DNA of 25,315 bases, from the NCBI GenBank assembly GCA_965657165.1, contig CBFHNG010000028.1:1-25315 (forward strand), read 5' to 3'. This DNA comes from UBA3537 sp965657165. GTDB taxonomy: Bacteria > Bacteroidota > Bacteroidia > Flavobacteriales > Flavobacteriaceae. The notes under the pieces were generated by a model. It was given only the letters and a program-made list of their open reading frames with translations, made no database searches and was not told the DNA's origin. Positions 1 through 8,586 of the stretch are shown here, piece after piece. Each line of letters begins with the position of its first letter. Within the stretch, counting starts at the first letter, position 1. A program made the translations under genes and the position numbers.

Positions 1-3000
1 TAAAACCACATCTGCCTTTGCTTTGGCTACACCAGCCGCTACAGTTCCAACACCAACTTCTGATACTAGTTTTACATTGATACGTGCTTCTCGATTCGCG
101 GATTTTAAATCATAAATCAACTGCGATAAATCTTCAATAGAATATATATCGTGGTGTGGTGGTGGCGAAATTAGACCTACATAAGGAGTGGAATTTCGTG
201 TTTTTGCAATATCAGGGTTTACTTTTGGTCCTGGTAACTGCCCACCCTCTCCTGGTTTGGCGCCTTGTGCCATTTTAATTTGAATTTCTTTGGCATTGGA
301 CAAATAATTTGATGTCACACCAAATCGCCCAGAAGCCACCTGTTTGATGGCGCTATTCTTCCAATCGCCATTGGCATTTTTGTAAAAACGTTCTTGATCT
401 TCACCGCCTTCCCCAGAATTGCTCTTTCCACCAATTCTGTTCATCGCTATTGCTAAGTTTTCATGGGCTTCTTTACTAATGGAACCATAGGACATTGCAC
501 CTGTTTTAAAACGCTTAACAATGTTTGTCCATGGCTCTACTTCTTCTAAAGGAATAGGATCGTAATTTGTAAATTCAAACAATCCTCGAATCGTCATTAG
601 TTGTTTGGATTGATTATTTATCAACTCCGAATATTCCTTATATTTTTGAGGCTTATTTGTTCGTACCGAATCTTGAAGTTTGGCGATAGAAAGTGGATTA
701 AACAAATGATGCTCTCCATTTCTTCTCCAACGGTATTGACCTCCCATTTCTAAATCTAGGTTGGCATCAATTGCTTTTTTGACATAAGCAGAGGCATAAC
801 GCTTAGAAATTTCTTTTTCTATTTGATGCAAGTCTACACCTTGAATTCGAGTTGCAGTTTTTGGAAAATATTTGTCAACTACATTTGTATTGATTCCAAT
901 ACATTCAAATAATTGTGACCCGCGATAAGAATTTAGTGTAGAGATACCAATCTTATTCATCACCTTTAAAATCCCTTTACCAACGGCTTTGTTATAATTG
1001 GCAATGGCTTTTTCTGTATCAGCTTTTGGATCAAGACTTAAAACTTCGTCCTCAATAATTTCGTTAACCATGTAAGGGTTTATAGCACTAGCTCCATAGC
1101 CAAATAGCAATGCAAAGTGATGTACTTCTCTAGGCTCTGCAGATTCTATTATGATGCTGATTTTAGAACGCTTTCCCAATTTCTGTAATCCGCTATTGAT
1201 GAACGAACAGGCCAAAAGAGCAGGTATAGGTGCTTTGTCTTTTGAAACTTTTCTGTCGGATAAAATCAAAATATTAGTCCCATTATCAACATGAGAAGAG
1301 ACTGTTTTTAAAAGTTCATCCAAAGCATCTTCCAAACCATTGTGTCCTTTATTTATGTCATATAAAATAGGAACAGAAGAAATTTTAAAGTTGGGATTAT
1401 CGAAACTTTTAATTTTATCCAAATCCTGTTTAGAAATTACAGGATTTTGAATTTTTAATTTTTGACAATGCGCCTCATTAATTTCAAAGATATTATGATC
1501 ACTGCCTAAAGTTAGACTAATATCTGTAATCAATTCCTCTCGAATACCGTCCAAAGGCGGGTTAGTTACCTGAGCAAATAACTGCTTGAAATAATTATAT
1601 ATCAATTGTGGCTTTTCGGACAAAAGTGCAAGTGGGGTGTCACTTCCCATAGAACCTATTGGTTCTTTGGCTTGATTGGCCATTGGTAATATAATTGTTC
1701 TGATATCTTCTTGGGTATATCCAAAAAGTACTTTTCTTTTATCTAAAGACTCTTGATTAAGAAAAATTGGACAATCATTATAAGGGATTTGTTTCAAGTA
1801 AACAAGTTGGTCATCGAGCCATTTGCGATATGGTTGTTGTGCAGCAATGTGCTCTTTGATTTCTTCATCATTTACAATCCGACCTTCGTTCATATCAACA
1901 AGGAACATTTTACCAGGCTCCAAACGTCCATGATGGGCAACATTTTCTGGTGCCAACTCAATGACTCCTATCTCCGAAGACATAATAACATAACCATCTT
2001 TTGTAACAGAATACCTAGACGGTCTAAGTCCGTTTCTATCCAAAACGGCGCCTATATAATTACCATCTGTAAAAGGAATAGAAGCAGGACCATCCCATGG
2101 CTCCATCAAACATGAGTTGTATTCATAAAATGCCTTTTTTGTAGAAGACATTTCGTCATTTTTCTCCCATGCTTCTGGAATTAGCATCATCATTACTTCT
2201 GGTAAAGAGCGGCCTGTCATTAGCAATAGTTCTACAGCCATATCCATAGATGCTGAATCTGATTTGTTTGGAAGAATTATTGGTAATACGGATTTGATAT
2301 CTTCACCAAACCAATCGCTTTTGAGCAATGCTTCTCTAGAAAGCATTCGAGACACGTTGCCACGAAGGGTGTTAATTTCTCCATTGTGACACATATATCT
2401 AAAAGGTTGTGCCAAATCCCAAGTGGGAAACGTGTTGGTCGAAAAACGTTGATGCACCAATGCAAGTCGTGTTACAAATAAAGGATTTTCTAAATCTCTG
2501 TAATATAGTTTTATATCTTCAGGAATGAGTAGTCCTTTATATATAATAACTTTTGTTGAAAGACTCGGTAAATAGAAAAAATTACTTTCCGAAAGTTTAG
2601 AATTATAAATTTCGTGTTCAGCTTTTTTGCGCGCAATAAAAAGTTTTAAATTAAAATTAAAATCGTCTTGCTGTTCATTATTTTTAGCAATAAAAATTTG
2701 CTTTACTTCAGGTTCAGTTTCCTGAGCGATAGTTCCAAGAACAGAAGGATCAACTGGTACTTCTCTCCAGCCCAAAACATTAAGTCCTTGCTCCTTTATA
2801 CATTTTTCAAAAACAGAGATACAATAATTTCTTTGGTTCTCTTTTTTGGGTAAAAACACATTACCAGCTGCATACTGTCCATAACTTGGTAAATCAAAAG
2901 GACAATCATTTACAAAAAGCTCGTGAGGGATGTCAGTGAGAATTCCTGCACCATCACCTGTTTTTCCATCAGAACTAACTGCTCCTCTGTGTTCTAGACG

Positions 3001-3126
3001 TTCCAAAATCTGAAGCGCCTTATGAATAATATCATTAGATTTATTTCCTTCTAAACTACAAATAAATCCAGCACCACAATTATCGTGCTCGAATTCTGGC
3101 AAATACATTCCTTGTTTTTTCAACAT
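1..3126 (-). CDS. gltB: Glutamate synthase large subunit, 5' part (partial)
   Basis: Large subunit of glutamate synthase, which makes glutamate from glutamine and 2-oxoglutarate in the cytoplasm. The frame is open with no stop from the ATG at 3126 to base 1, giving 1042 of about 1500 residues. The N-terminal Ntn amidotransferase domain starts with a 16-residue propeptide and catalytic Cys17 in DNCGAGF. Further family motifs are HQRFSTNTFPTWDLAQPFRY, CHNGEINTLRGN, MEPWDGPA and LDRNGLRPSRY. The FMN-binding synthase domain begins with SYGSISKEAHE, then GGKSNSGEGGEDQERF, QGAKPGEGGQLPG and LISPPPHHDIYSIEDL. The Fe-S cysteines and C-terminal GXGXG domain lie beyond the window. Met7 at 3108 is an alternative start that still leaves a short propeptide. 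A small-subunit gltD would be expected downstream, outside the window. The gene is divergent from a porin across a region with two palindromes. Confidence 0.97.
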   Translation of the reverse strand, partial: MLKKQGMYLPEFEHDNCGAGFICSLEGNKSNDIIHKALQILERLEHRGAVSSDGKTGDGAGILTDIPHELFVNDCPFDLPSYGQYAAGNVFLPKKENQRNYCISVFEKCIKEQGLNVLGWREVPVDPSVLGTIAQETEPEVKQIFIAKNNEQQDDFNFNLKLFIARKKAEHEIYNSKLSESNFFYLPSLSTKVIIYKGLLIPEDIKLYYRDLENPLFVTRLALVHQRFSTNTFPTWDLAQPFRYMCHNGEINTLRGNVSRMLSREALLKSDWFGEDIKSVLPIILPNKSDSASMDMAVELLLMTGRSLPEVMMMLIPEAWEKNDEMSSTKKAFYEYNSCLMEPWDGPASIPFTDGNYIGAVLDRNGLRPSRYSVTKDGYVIMSSEIGVIELAPENVAHHGRLEPGKMFLVDMNEGRIVNDEEIKEHIAAQQPYRKWLDDQLVYLKQIPYNDCPIFLNQESLDKRKVLFGYTQEDIRTIILPMANQAKEPIGSMGSDTPLALLSEKPQLIYNYFKQLFAQVTNPPLDGIREELITDISLTLGSDHNIFEINEAHCQKLKIQNPVISKQDLDKIKSFDNPNFKISSVPILYDINKGHNGLEDALDELLKTVSSHVDNGTNILILSDRKVSKDKAPIPALLACSFINSGLQKLGKRSKISIIIESAEPREVHHFALLFGYGASAINPYMVNEIIEDEVLSLDPKADTEKAIANYNKAVGKGILKVMNKIGISTLNSYRGSQLFECIGINTNVVDKYFPKTATRIQGVDLHQIEKEISKRYASAYVKKAIDANLDLEMGGQYRWRRNGEHHLFNPLSIAKLQDSVRTNKPQKYKEYSELINNQSKQLMTIRGLFEFTNYDPIPLEEVEPWTNIVKRFKTGAMSYGSISKEAHENLAIAMNRIGGKSNSGEGGEDQERFYKNANGDWKNSAIKQVASGRFGVTSNYLSNAKEIQIKMAQGAKPGEGGQLPGPKVNPDIAKTRNSTPYVGLISPPPHHDIYSIEDLSQLIYDLKSANREARINVKLVSEVGVGTVAAGVAKAKADVVL

Positions 3127-3439
3127 ATGCTTGGTTTTAAATTGTTAGTTTTCAACAAAATAGAAACGAAATATAAGAACAAAAACAGGACTGATAACAA
3201 TGTTTAATAAATTATTATGATTTTAATATTTTAAAGGCTTTAAAATGTATTTTAGATATTTTGACCCTATTGTTTTTGATGAATTATTAATGCCTTTTTT
3301 TTCAAAATTTCAAATTTCAGCATAGCGACATATTAAATCAAAATTCACAATTATTTCTTCCCAAAAAATCATCAAAAATTGGCTTTATGCGAAAAATCAT
3401 AATGTGAATATGATAATTTTATAAATAATTTATATTACA

Positions 3440-3458
3440 CCCCTAAAATAAATAGGGT
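3440..3458. promoter_or_regulatory. Candidate operator, palindrome copy 1
   Basis: CCCCTAAAATAAATAGGGT is itself dyad-symmetric (CCCTA...TAGGG). It is the reverse complement of copy 2 at 3493-3510 apart from one extra A. The centres of the two copies are about 52.5 bp apart, close to five turns of B-DNA. This fits a dimeric regulator binding twice on one face of the helix; the regulator is unknown. Confidence 0.5.
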
Positions 3459-3492
3459 TAATTTTATTAAGTACATAAAAATTATATATAAC

Positions 3493-3510
3493 ACCCTATT
3501 TATTTAGGGG
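3493..3510. promoter_or_regulatory. Candidate operator, palindrome copy 2
   Basis: ACCCTATTTATTTAGGGG is the inverted partner of copy 1. It ends 17 bases before the porin -7-like element TAAGTTTG (3528-3535), so it covers the position where the -33 contact would fall. A protein bound here would directly affect porin transcription. Activation or repression cannot be told from sequence. Confidence 0.5.
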
Positions 3511-3527
3511 TTTATGTGTTTATGACG

Positions 3528-3535
3528 TAAGTTTG
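3528..3535 (+). promoter_or_regulatory. Probable -7 element of the porin promoter
   Basis: TAAGTTTG matches the Bacteroidota -7 consensus TAnnTTTG and lies 35 bases before the porin ATG. No clear TTTG is seen at the -33 position, where palindrome copy 2 lies instead. Confidence 0.4.
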
Positions 3536-3570
3536 GGGCATTAATCACTAAAAATTAAACTAATTTTATT

Positions 3571-4545
3571 ATGAAAAAAATTTTTACACTATTAACAATC
3601 GCAGTTTCTTTTGCTGCTTTTGCACAAGACGAAGAGCCAACTCTATCTATTTCTGGAACAGTAGACGCTTATTATCAATCTAACCTATCAGCTGGAGATG
3701 ACGTTACGCAGTCATTCGGAACTTCTTTTGCTGATGAAACAGGTTTTGCATTAGGAATGGCAAACCTTATTGCTTCTTATGAAGGTGAAAAAACAGGTGT
3801 TGTTGCCGATGTTGTTTTTGGACCAAGAGCAGATGCAGCTGTTGGAGGGTACAACCTCAACCAATTGTATGCGTACTGGAACGTATCTGAATCTACGACA
3901 CTTACAATGGGTCGTTTCAATACATTTCTAGGTTATGAAGTTATTTCTCCTGCAGGAAACTTTAACTACAGTACGTCTTATTTATTTTCTAACGGACCTT
4001 TTTCACATGTTGGTTTAAAAGCTGACTTTGATTTAGGAAGCGATGTTAGCTTAATGCTTGCTTTAATGAACCCTACAGATGTTAACAACAACACAACAGG
4101 TGGATATGCTTTAGGTGCTCAGTTAGGATATGCAGGTCAGTACCTTAATCTTTATTATGATGACGAAGAAGTATTAGGATTTGAGATCGACTATACTGGT
4201 GGATTTGATCTTTCAGATGACTTTTTCTTAGGAATCAACGGAGCTTACCAAGTGAGCGACGATGCTGGGTTCTACGGTGTTGCACTTTACCCACAACTAG
4301 CTACTTCTGAAGATTTTTCAGTAGGTCTAAGAGGTGAACTTTTTGGATACCACGCTGACGGAGTAGATGATTTACCTAGTGTTTTTGCAGCTACACTTAC
4401 AGGAAGCTACACTGTTGAAAACTTAACAATCAAGCCAGAAATCAGATTAGATTCTTGGAGTGATAGTAAGCCTTACGTTGACAGTGATGGCGATGCTTCA
4501 GATTCTTTAGCTGCATTTATAGTTGCTGCGATCTACAGCTTCTAA
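3571..4545 (+). CDS. OmpL-like beta-barrel outer-membrane porin
   Basis: A 324-residue outer-membrane protein. It has a signal peptide (MKKIFTLLTIAVSFAAFA, cleavage before QDEE) and then alternating amphipathic strands with acidic, Gly/Asn-rich turns. The last residue is Phe in IVAAIYSF, the usual closing strand signal of outer-membrane barrels. Segments such as GTVDAYYQSNL, LNQLYAYWNVS, LTMGRFNTFLGYEVISP and FSHVGLKADF resemble the putative beta-barrel porin-2 (OmpL-like) family of Bacteroidota. The barrel would let small solutes cross the outer membrane; the substrate is not visible. The divergent position against gltB with shared palindromes suggests a link to nitrogen supply (inference). 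The ATG follows a TAAGTTTG -7-like element by 35 nt, and a hairpin terminator follows at 4575-4611. Confidence 0.88.
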   Translation: MKKIFTLLTIAVSFAAFAQDEEPTLSISGTVDAYYQSNLSAGDDVTQSFGTSFADETGFALGMANLIASYEGEKTGVVADVVFGPRADAAVGGYNLNQLYAYWNVSESTTLTMGRFNTFLGYEVISPAGNFNYSTSYLFSNGPFSHVGLKADFDLGSDVSLMLALMNPTDVNNNTTGGYALGAQLGYAGQYLNLYYDDEEVLGFEIDYTGGFDLSDDFFLGINGAYQVSDDAGFYGVALYPQLATSEDFSVGLRGELFGYHADGVDDLPSVFAATLTGSYTVENLTIKPEIRLDSWSDSKPYVDSDGDASDSLAAFIVAAIYSF

Positions 4546-4574
4546 AATATTAAACCATTTTTTTGTTTGTGATT

Positions 4575-4611
4575 AAAAAGTCCTTGGGTATTCGTATCTA
4601 GGGGCTTTTTT
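4575..4611 (+). terminator. Rho-independent terminator after the porin
   Basis: AAAAAGTCCTTGG and CTAGGGGCTTTTT pair, with several G-U wobbles, around an 11-nt loop and end in a T run. It lies 29 bp after the porin stop codon. Confidence 0.65.
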
Positions 4612-4623
4612 CGTTGAATAGAG

Positions 4624-4702
4624 TTTACTTACATCAAAGTAAATGAGACCATGATGCATTCTAATTGATGATTTTTAAAAAACATCAATTTTGGTTCTCA
4701 TT
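4624..4702. repeat. Nested inverted repeats between porin and ppc
   Basis: Three inverted repeats sit in 79 bases: TTTACTT/AAGTAAA (4624-4630/4637-4643), AATTGATG/CATCAATT (4663-4670/4683-4690) and, enclosing the second, AATGAGACC/GGTTCTCATT (4642-4650/4693-4702) with one bulge. The first and outer arms share two bases, so the folds are alternatives at that point. No T run follows, so a simple terminator is unlikely. Confidence 0.5.
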
Positions 4703-4720
4703 AATTATTTAGAAAGAAAA

Positions 4721-4747
4721 AACCCTAAAGCAAAATACTTTAGGGTT
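4721..4747 (-). terminator. Rho-independent terminator after ppc
   Basis: A perfect 10-bp stem AACCCTAAAG/CTTTAGGGTT with a 7-nt loop. On the minus strand it is followed by a T-rich run (A-rich 4711-4720 on the plus strand). It lies 8 bp beyond the ppc stop codon. Confidence 0.85.
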
Positions 4748-4755
4748 ATGTTTTG

Positions 4756-7332
4756 TTAGGCAGAGTTTCTACTCGCATTGATGATACCGTAGAGTGTACG
4801 TGTTACAATTTTTTCAAAAACTTCAACTTGCTCCTTATGAACAGTTTTTTGTTTTTGAAGATGTTGAATTTTCCTAAGAGCATATTGCTGTATGGTTACC
4901 AATGGCAGTACAATAGACTCTCTCACGTCTATAGAAGCCTTTCCACTAGGCTCATTTTCCATCAACTCTTTGTAGCCCGTAATTTTTAGTAACAAACGTA
5001 AAGTAAGTTGATATTCATTATAAATGATGGTCCAGAATTCACCAAATTCTTCATCATCGGCCATGTATTTTGTCAAAGCAAAAAACGATTTACTCAAAGA
5101 CATCATACTGTTTTCCAACAACGTTTTAAAGAAACTAGAATTATTGTAAAGCGCAACCACTTTATAAAGTTCACCTCGTTCTTCAAAAGATTGAATAGCG
5201 GTACCTACACCAAAAAATCCAGGGACATTTTGTTTTAGTTGACTCCAAGATCCCACAAAAGGTATGGCTCTTAAATCTGAAAAAATCAAACGATCTGATT
5301 TAGACCTTTTGGATGGACGACTACCGATATTAGCTTTTGCATAATATTTCAACGTACTGATGCGCTCTAAATAAGGAATGAACTTTGGATGGGCTTTAAA
5401 GTCCTGATAGGTTTGATAACTCAAAGTAGCCAACTCATTCATTGTTTGACGGTCTTCGTCTGAAAATCCTTTATTTTCAGAACCTAAACTGTTGGATAAA
5501 CCAGAACTAATGAGTTGCTCCAAATTATATTTTGACGAGTCTGGTGTTCCAAAATTTGAACTAATTGTTTGACCTTGAATAGTAAGCTGAACTTCTTTAT
5601 CCTCAATTGTTGGTCCTAAAGAAGCATAGAACTGATGTGTTTTTCCTCCACCACGTGCTGGCGGACCACCTCGTCCATCAAAAAACACAACATCAATATT
5701 GTACTCTTTTGATACTTTGGTGAGCGCTTCTTTTGCTCTAAAAATTGCCCAATTCGCCATAAAATACCCACCGTCTTTTGTACCATCTGAAAATCCTAAC
5801 ATTATGGTTTGCTTTTGTCCTCGAGACTTCAGGTGCGCTTTATAAGCTTTGTTTGTGTACAATTGCTCCATCACTTTTGGAGCATTTTCCAAATCTGTTA
5901 CTGTTTCAAACAAGGGTACAATATCTATGGAAAGTTTGTCATTGAAAGCCACCAATTTTAACATGGCATACAGCTGCATGACGTTTAGGGCTGTCTGGTT
6001 ATTGCTAATGATATAGCGATGCGCCCCTTGCTCTCCATTAGTCTGCTGTATTTCTTTGACAACTTTTATGGTTTGAAGCGTATTTTTAACCAATTCATCT
6101 TCAAAAATAGAAGTGTCCAAAACTCCATCAACTTTGGATAACACATCAATTTGTTCGTCTTCTGATAGCTCTTCGTAATTTTTTGGAAAAATACTGTTAT
6201 TTATTTGCTTAGATTTTTCAACAATTTTTGAAAATACTTTATGATGAATTCTACTATCCTGACGAATATCAAGGGCCGCAAAATGGTGTCCAAAAAGTTG
6301 AATTTTATTAATCAAACTTGTAATTTCACTTAAATACAAAGAATGATGGTCTCTTGAGACAACTTTTCGAATATCTTTTAATTCATTAACAAAAGCATCC
6401 AAATCAAAAACTCCAGGATTAGCATACCCATTATATGCATCTTTTATCAATTGATCAACGCGATCTTCAACATCTCTAAATGTCAATTTTCGCTTGAGCT
6501 TTTTCAAATCTCTTGCGTAATTCTTTAAAATTGACTTTTTGAGCAGTCCTGCTACTTTAAGCGTTGTATCTGGAAGAACAAACGGATTTCCATCGCGGTC
6601 ACCACCAGGCCAAAAACCAATATTAATAATTTCATTTTTTATGACTTTATTGTCATAAATATTCTGTTGAATATAATCAAATATAGATCCAAAAGAATCA
6701 TAAAATACATTTTCGAGATACCATATTAAATTTACCGCCTCATCGTATGGTGTTGGTTTTTCATGTTTGAAAAATGGTGTTTTCCCTAGTTGTGCCAACA
6801 AACTGTTGATACGGCTCAGATCGTTATCTTTTATAGCCTCAGTTAAATCGGTTATAATCCCCAAAACTGAACCTGGATAAAACTGAGTAGGATGCGCTGT
6901 AAGTACAATTCGCACCTTAAATTCGTCCAAATAAGCTTTTAATTCATCTATTTTATTTTCCGAAAAAGCTTTTTCTTTTAAGCTACGAAGCGTACCAATT
7001 CCGTCCATGTTATTGATGACTGGAAAAGCGGCATCTTCAATGGCATCAAATAAAACCACCTGACGCTCAATGTATTGTATAAATCTAAATAATAATTTAA
7101 TCTGGCTCTTCTTTGTACGTCTTGCTTGATATTTTTGAAAAAATGTATCTACAATTGTACTTGGATCATCTCCTGCAGCATAACCTTTTTCACAAGTTTC
7201 ATGAAACAAAGGCAACAACACCCCTGTTTTGGTGATTTGGTCAAAAGGTAAAGTCATAAAGATACTGTTGTATATCTGAAATTTAGATAATACATTTTTT
7301 TTGAAACGCTCTAATTTTGGTTGAACTGCCAT
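4756..7332 (-). CDS. ppc: Phosphoenolpyruvate carboxylase
   Basis: Carboxylates phosphoenolpyruvate with bicarbonate to oxaloacetate, refilling the TCA cycle. At 858 residues it has normal length. Family landmarks are TAHPT (145-149, catalytic His147), GGDRDGNP (243-250), the HHFAALDIRQDS stretch near 349-360, GFSDGTKDGG (513-522) and the glycine-rich catalytic loop FDGRGGPPARGGGKTH (551-566). RAIPFVGSWSQLKQNVPGFF corresponds to the canonical RAIPW...W.Q.R..LP.W segment. Motifs differ from the E. coli type: the catalytic loop reads FDGRGGPPARGGG rather than FHGRGG..GRGG, and the C-terminus is RNSA rather than (R/Q)NTG. This appears to be the divergent Bacteroidota branch. A TATCTTTA -7-like element lies 21 bases before the ATG. 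The gene is monocistronic with its own terminator. Confidence 0.96.
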   Translation of the reverse strand: MAVQPKLERFKKNVLSKFQIYNSIFMTLPFDQITKTGVLLPLFHETCEKGYAAGDDPSTIVDTFFQKYQARRTKKSQIKLLFRFIQYIERQVVLFDAIEDAAFPVINNMDGIGTLRSLKEKAFSENKIDELKAYLDEFKVRIVLTAHPTQFYPGSVLGIITDLTEAIKDNDLSRINSLLAQLGKTPFFKHEKPTPYDEAVNLIWYLENVFYDSFGSIFDYIQQNIYDNKVIKNEIINIGFWPGGDRDGNPFVLPDTTLKVAGLLKKSILKNYARDLKKLKRKLTFRDVEDRVDQLIKDAYNGYANPGVFDLDAFVNELKDIRKVVSRDHHSLYLSEITSLINKIQLFGHHFAALDIRQDSRIHHKVFSKIVEKSKQINNSIFPKNYEELSEDEQIDVLSKVDGVLDTSIFEDELVKNTLQTIKVVKEIQQTNGEQGAHRYIISNNQTALNVMQLYAMLKLVAFNDKLSIDIVPLFETVTDLENAPKVMEQLYTNKAYKAHLKSRGQKQTIMLGFSDGTKDGGYFMANWAIFRAKEALTKVSKEYNIDVVFFDGRGGPPARGGGKTHQFYASLGPTIEDKEVQLTIQGQTISSNFGTPDSSKYNLEQLISSGLSNSLGSENKGFSDEDRQTMNELATLSYQTYQDFKAHPKFIPYLERISTLKYYAKANIGSRPSKRSKSDRLIFSDLRAIPFVGSWSQLKQNVPGFFGVGTAIQSFEERGELYKVVALYNNSSFFKTLLENSMMSLSKSFFALTKYMADDEEFGEFWTIIYNEYQLTLRLLLKITGYKELMENEPSGKASIDVRESIVLPLVTIQQYALRKIQHLQKQKTVHKEQVEVFEKIVTRTLYGIINASRNSA

Positions 7333-7353
7333 GAAAATTTATTAAATCAAGAG

Positions 7354-7361
7354 TAAAGATA
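7354..7361 (-). promoter_or_regulatory. Possible ppc -7 element
   Basis: TATCTTTA on the minus strand, 21 bases before the ppc ATG, is one base from TAnnTTTG. The same octamer lies 20 bases before csaA and bshC. No -33 TTTG is evident. Confidence 0.35.
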
Positions 7362-7569
7362 AGAAAGCTAACTTCTTAATTCATAATGATTATAGCAAAT
7401 TATGGATTTGGTAATTATAGGCCTTAAAATTATTAATCATTCAAAAAAATATTCTCTTTTTTAAGGATTTAAAACATGTTTAAAAAAGTCCTAAACCTGA
7501 AACAAAATCATATTCCAATAGGACAAGCTAATTTTATCTTAAAATTTAAATCCCTATTTTTTTAATTGC

Positions 7570-7577
7570 TATCTTTA
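7570..7577 (+). promoter_or_regulatory. Possible -7 element of the nitronate monooxygenase gene
   Basis: TATCTTTA, 13 bases before the ATG at 7591. The remaining upstream gap (7333-7569) is AT-rich and has no gene; it contains a short palindrome AAACATGTTT near 7475 of unknown meaning. Confidence 0.3.
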
Positions 7578-7590
7578 AAATAAAAAATAT

Positions 7591-8568
7591 ATGAGCAAAC
7601 CAAGTTTTATCAATACACTAAATCTTCCTGTTGTTGCAGCCCCAATGTTTCTAATTTCTGGCCCAAAATTAGTAATAGAGTGTTGTAAAAACGGTATAGT
7701 TGGTACATTTCCAGCGCTCAACCAACGTACAACTGAAGGCTTTGAGGAATGGATTATTGAAATCAAAGCCGCACTTGAAGCTTTTGAAAAAGAAACTGGA
7801 AAAAAAGCAGCACCTTTTGGAGTTAATTTAATTGTACATCATACAAATCCAAGAGTTCAAGCAGATTTGGCTATTTGTGTAAAACACAAAGTTCCATTGA
7901 TCATCACTTCGCTAGGCGCCGTGCCACAACTTGTTGGTGCAATCCATAGCTATGGAGGTCTTGTATTTCATGATGTCATCAAAAAACGACATGCCGAAAA
8001 AGCTGCAGAAGCTGGGGTAGACGGATTGATTTTGGTAACGGCTGGAGCTGGTGGCCATGCAGGAACACTAAATCCTATGCCATTTGTTGCTGAAATTAAA
8101 AAGTTTTTCAAAAAAACCATTTTACTTTCTGGATGTATTTCCAACGGTAGAGATGTTGCATCAGCATTACAGATTGGTGCAGATTTAGCTTATATGGGCA
8201 CACGATTTATTAATACAAAAGAAAGCAAAGCATCCGAAGATTATAGAAATATGATCATCAATTCTGGTGCTAGTGATATTGTGTATACTGCAGCGATTTC
8301 AGGAGTTTCTGCAAACTTCCTCCGCCCTAGTCTTGAGGCTATGGGCATTACAGAAGAAATGCTGTTGCGCACCAAAAAAATTGACTTTGGAAACGAACTC
8401 AATGCAATGGAACAAGAAGCCAAAGCATGGAGCACCATATGGTCTGCAGGTCAAGGTGTTACAAATATCCAAGACAATCCCTCTGTTAAAGAACTTACAG
8501 AAAAAATGAAGAATGAATTTATTAGTGCAATCAAAGCACAAAACGAGGTTTTAAAAATTTACGAATAA
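7591..8568 (+). CDS. Nitronate monooxygenase (2-nitropropane dioxygenase family)
   Basis: A 325-residue FMN-dependent TIM-barrel flavoprotein that oxidises alkyl nitronates, acting as a detoxifier of compounds such as propionate 3-nitronate. The N-terminal LPVVAAPMFLISGPKLV is the typical first strand and flavin contact. GVNLIVHHTNPR, ITSLGAVPQLVGAIHSYGG and the VTAGAGGHAG loop (149-158, with His156 at the expected catalytic position) follow the family pattern. SGCISNGRDVASALQIGADLAYMGTRF is the phosphate-binding half of the barrel. Length is normal. It appears monocistronic and converges on the LysE-type gene, with only 18 bp between the two stop codons and no hairpin between them. The true substrate in this organism cannot be told, and the same fold serves related enoyl reductases. 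Confidence 0.88.
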   Translation: MSKPSFINTLNLPVVAAPMFLISGPKLVIECCKNGIVGTFPALNQRTTEGFEEWIIEIKAALEAFEKETGKKAAPFGVNLIVHHTNPRVQADLAICVKHKVPLIITSLGAVPQLVGAIHSYGGLVFHDVIKKRHAEKAAEAGVDGLILVTAGAGGHAGTLNPMPFVAEIKKFFKKTILLSGCISNGRDVASALQIGADLAYMGTRFINTKESKASEDYRNMIINSGASDIVYTAAISGVSANFLRPSLEAMGITEEMLLRTKKIDFGNELNAMEQEAKAWSTIWSAGQGVTNIQDNPSVKELTEKMKNEFISAIKAQNEVLKIYE

Positions 8569-8586
8569 TAATATCTGAAATTTATT

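Larger units (their letters stand above)
3127..3570. promoter_or_regulatory. Divergent gltB/porin regulatory region
   Basis: This 444-bp, very AT-rich gap between two divergent genes holds no convincing gene on either strand. Its clearest content is a pair of near-identical palindromes at 3440-3458 and 3493-3510, listed separately. The half-site ACCCTATT recurs at 3264-3271. A TAAGTTTG -7-like element lies before the porin at 3528-3535. No strong -33/-7 pair for gltB could be picked out; the nearest -7-like string on the minus strand is TATATTTC over 3169-3176. Confidence 0.6.

Noticed and set aside
1753..2115. Plus-strand open frame of 120 codons
   Set aside because: It lies antisense inside gltB, whose minus-strand frame is open throughout and matches the family from end to end. 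No family resemblance.
7333..7590. Small RNA or riboswitch in the ppc/nitronate monooxygenase gap
   Set aside because: Only a short palindrome and AT-rich sequence are visible; no stable structure with a terminator.
8299..8541. Open frames on both strands within the nitronate monooxygenase gene
   Set aside because: Shadows of a well-supported coding frame; no motifs and no promoter.
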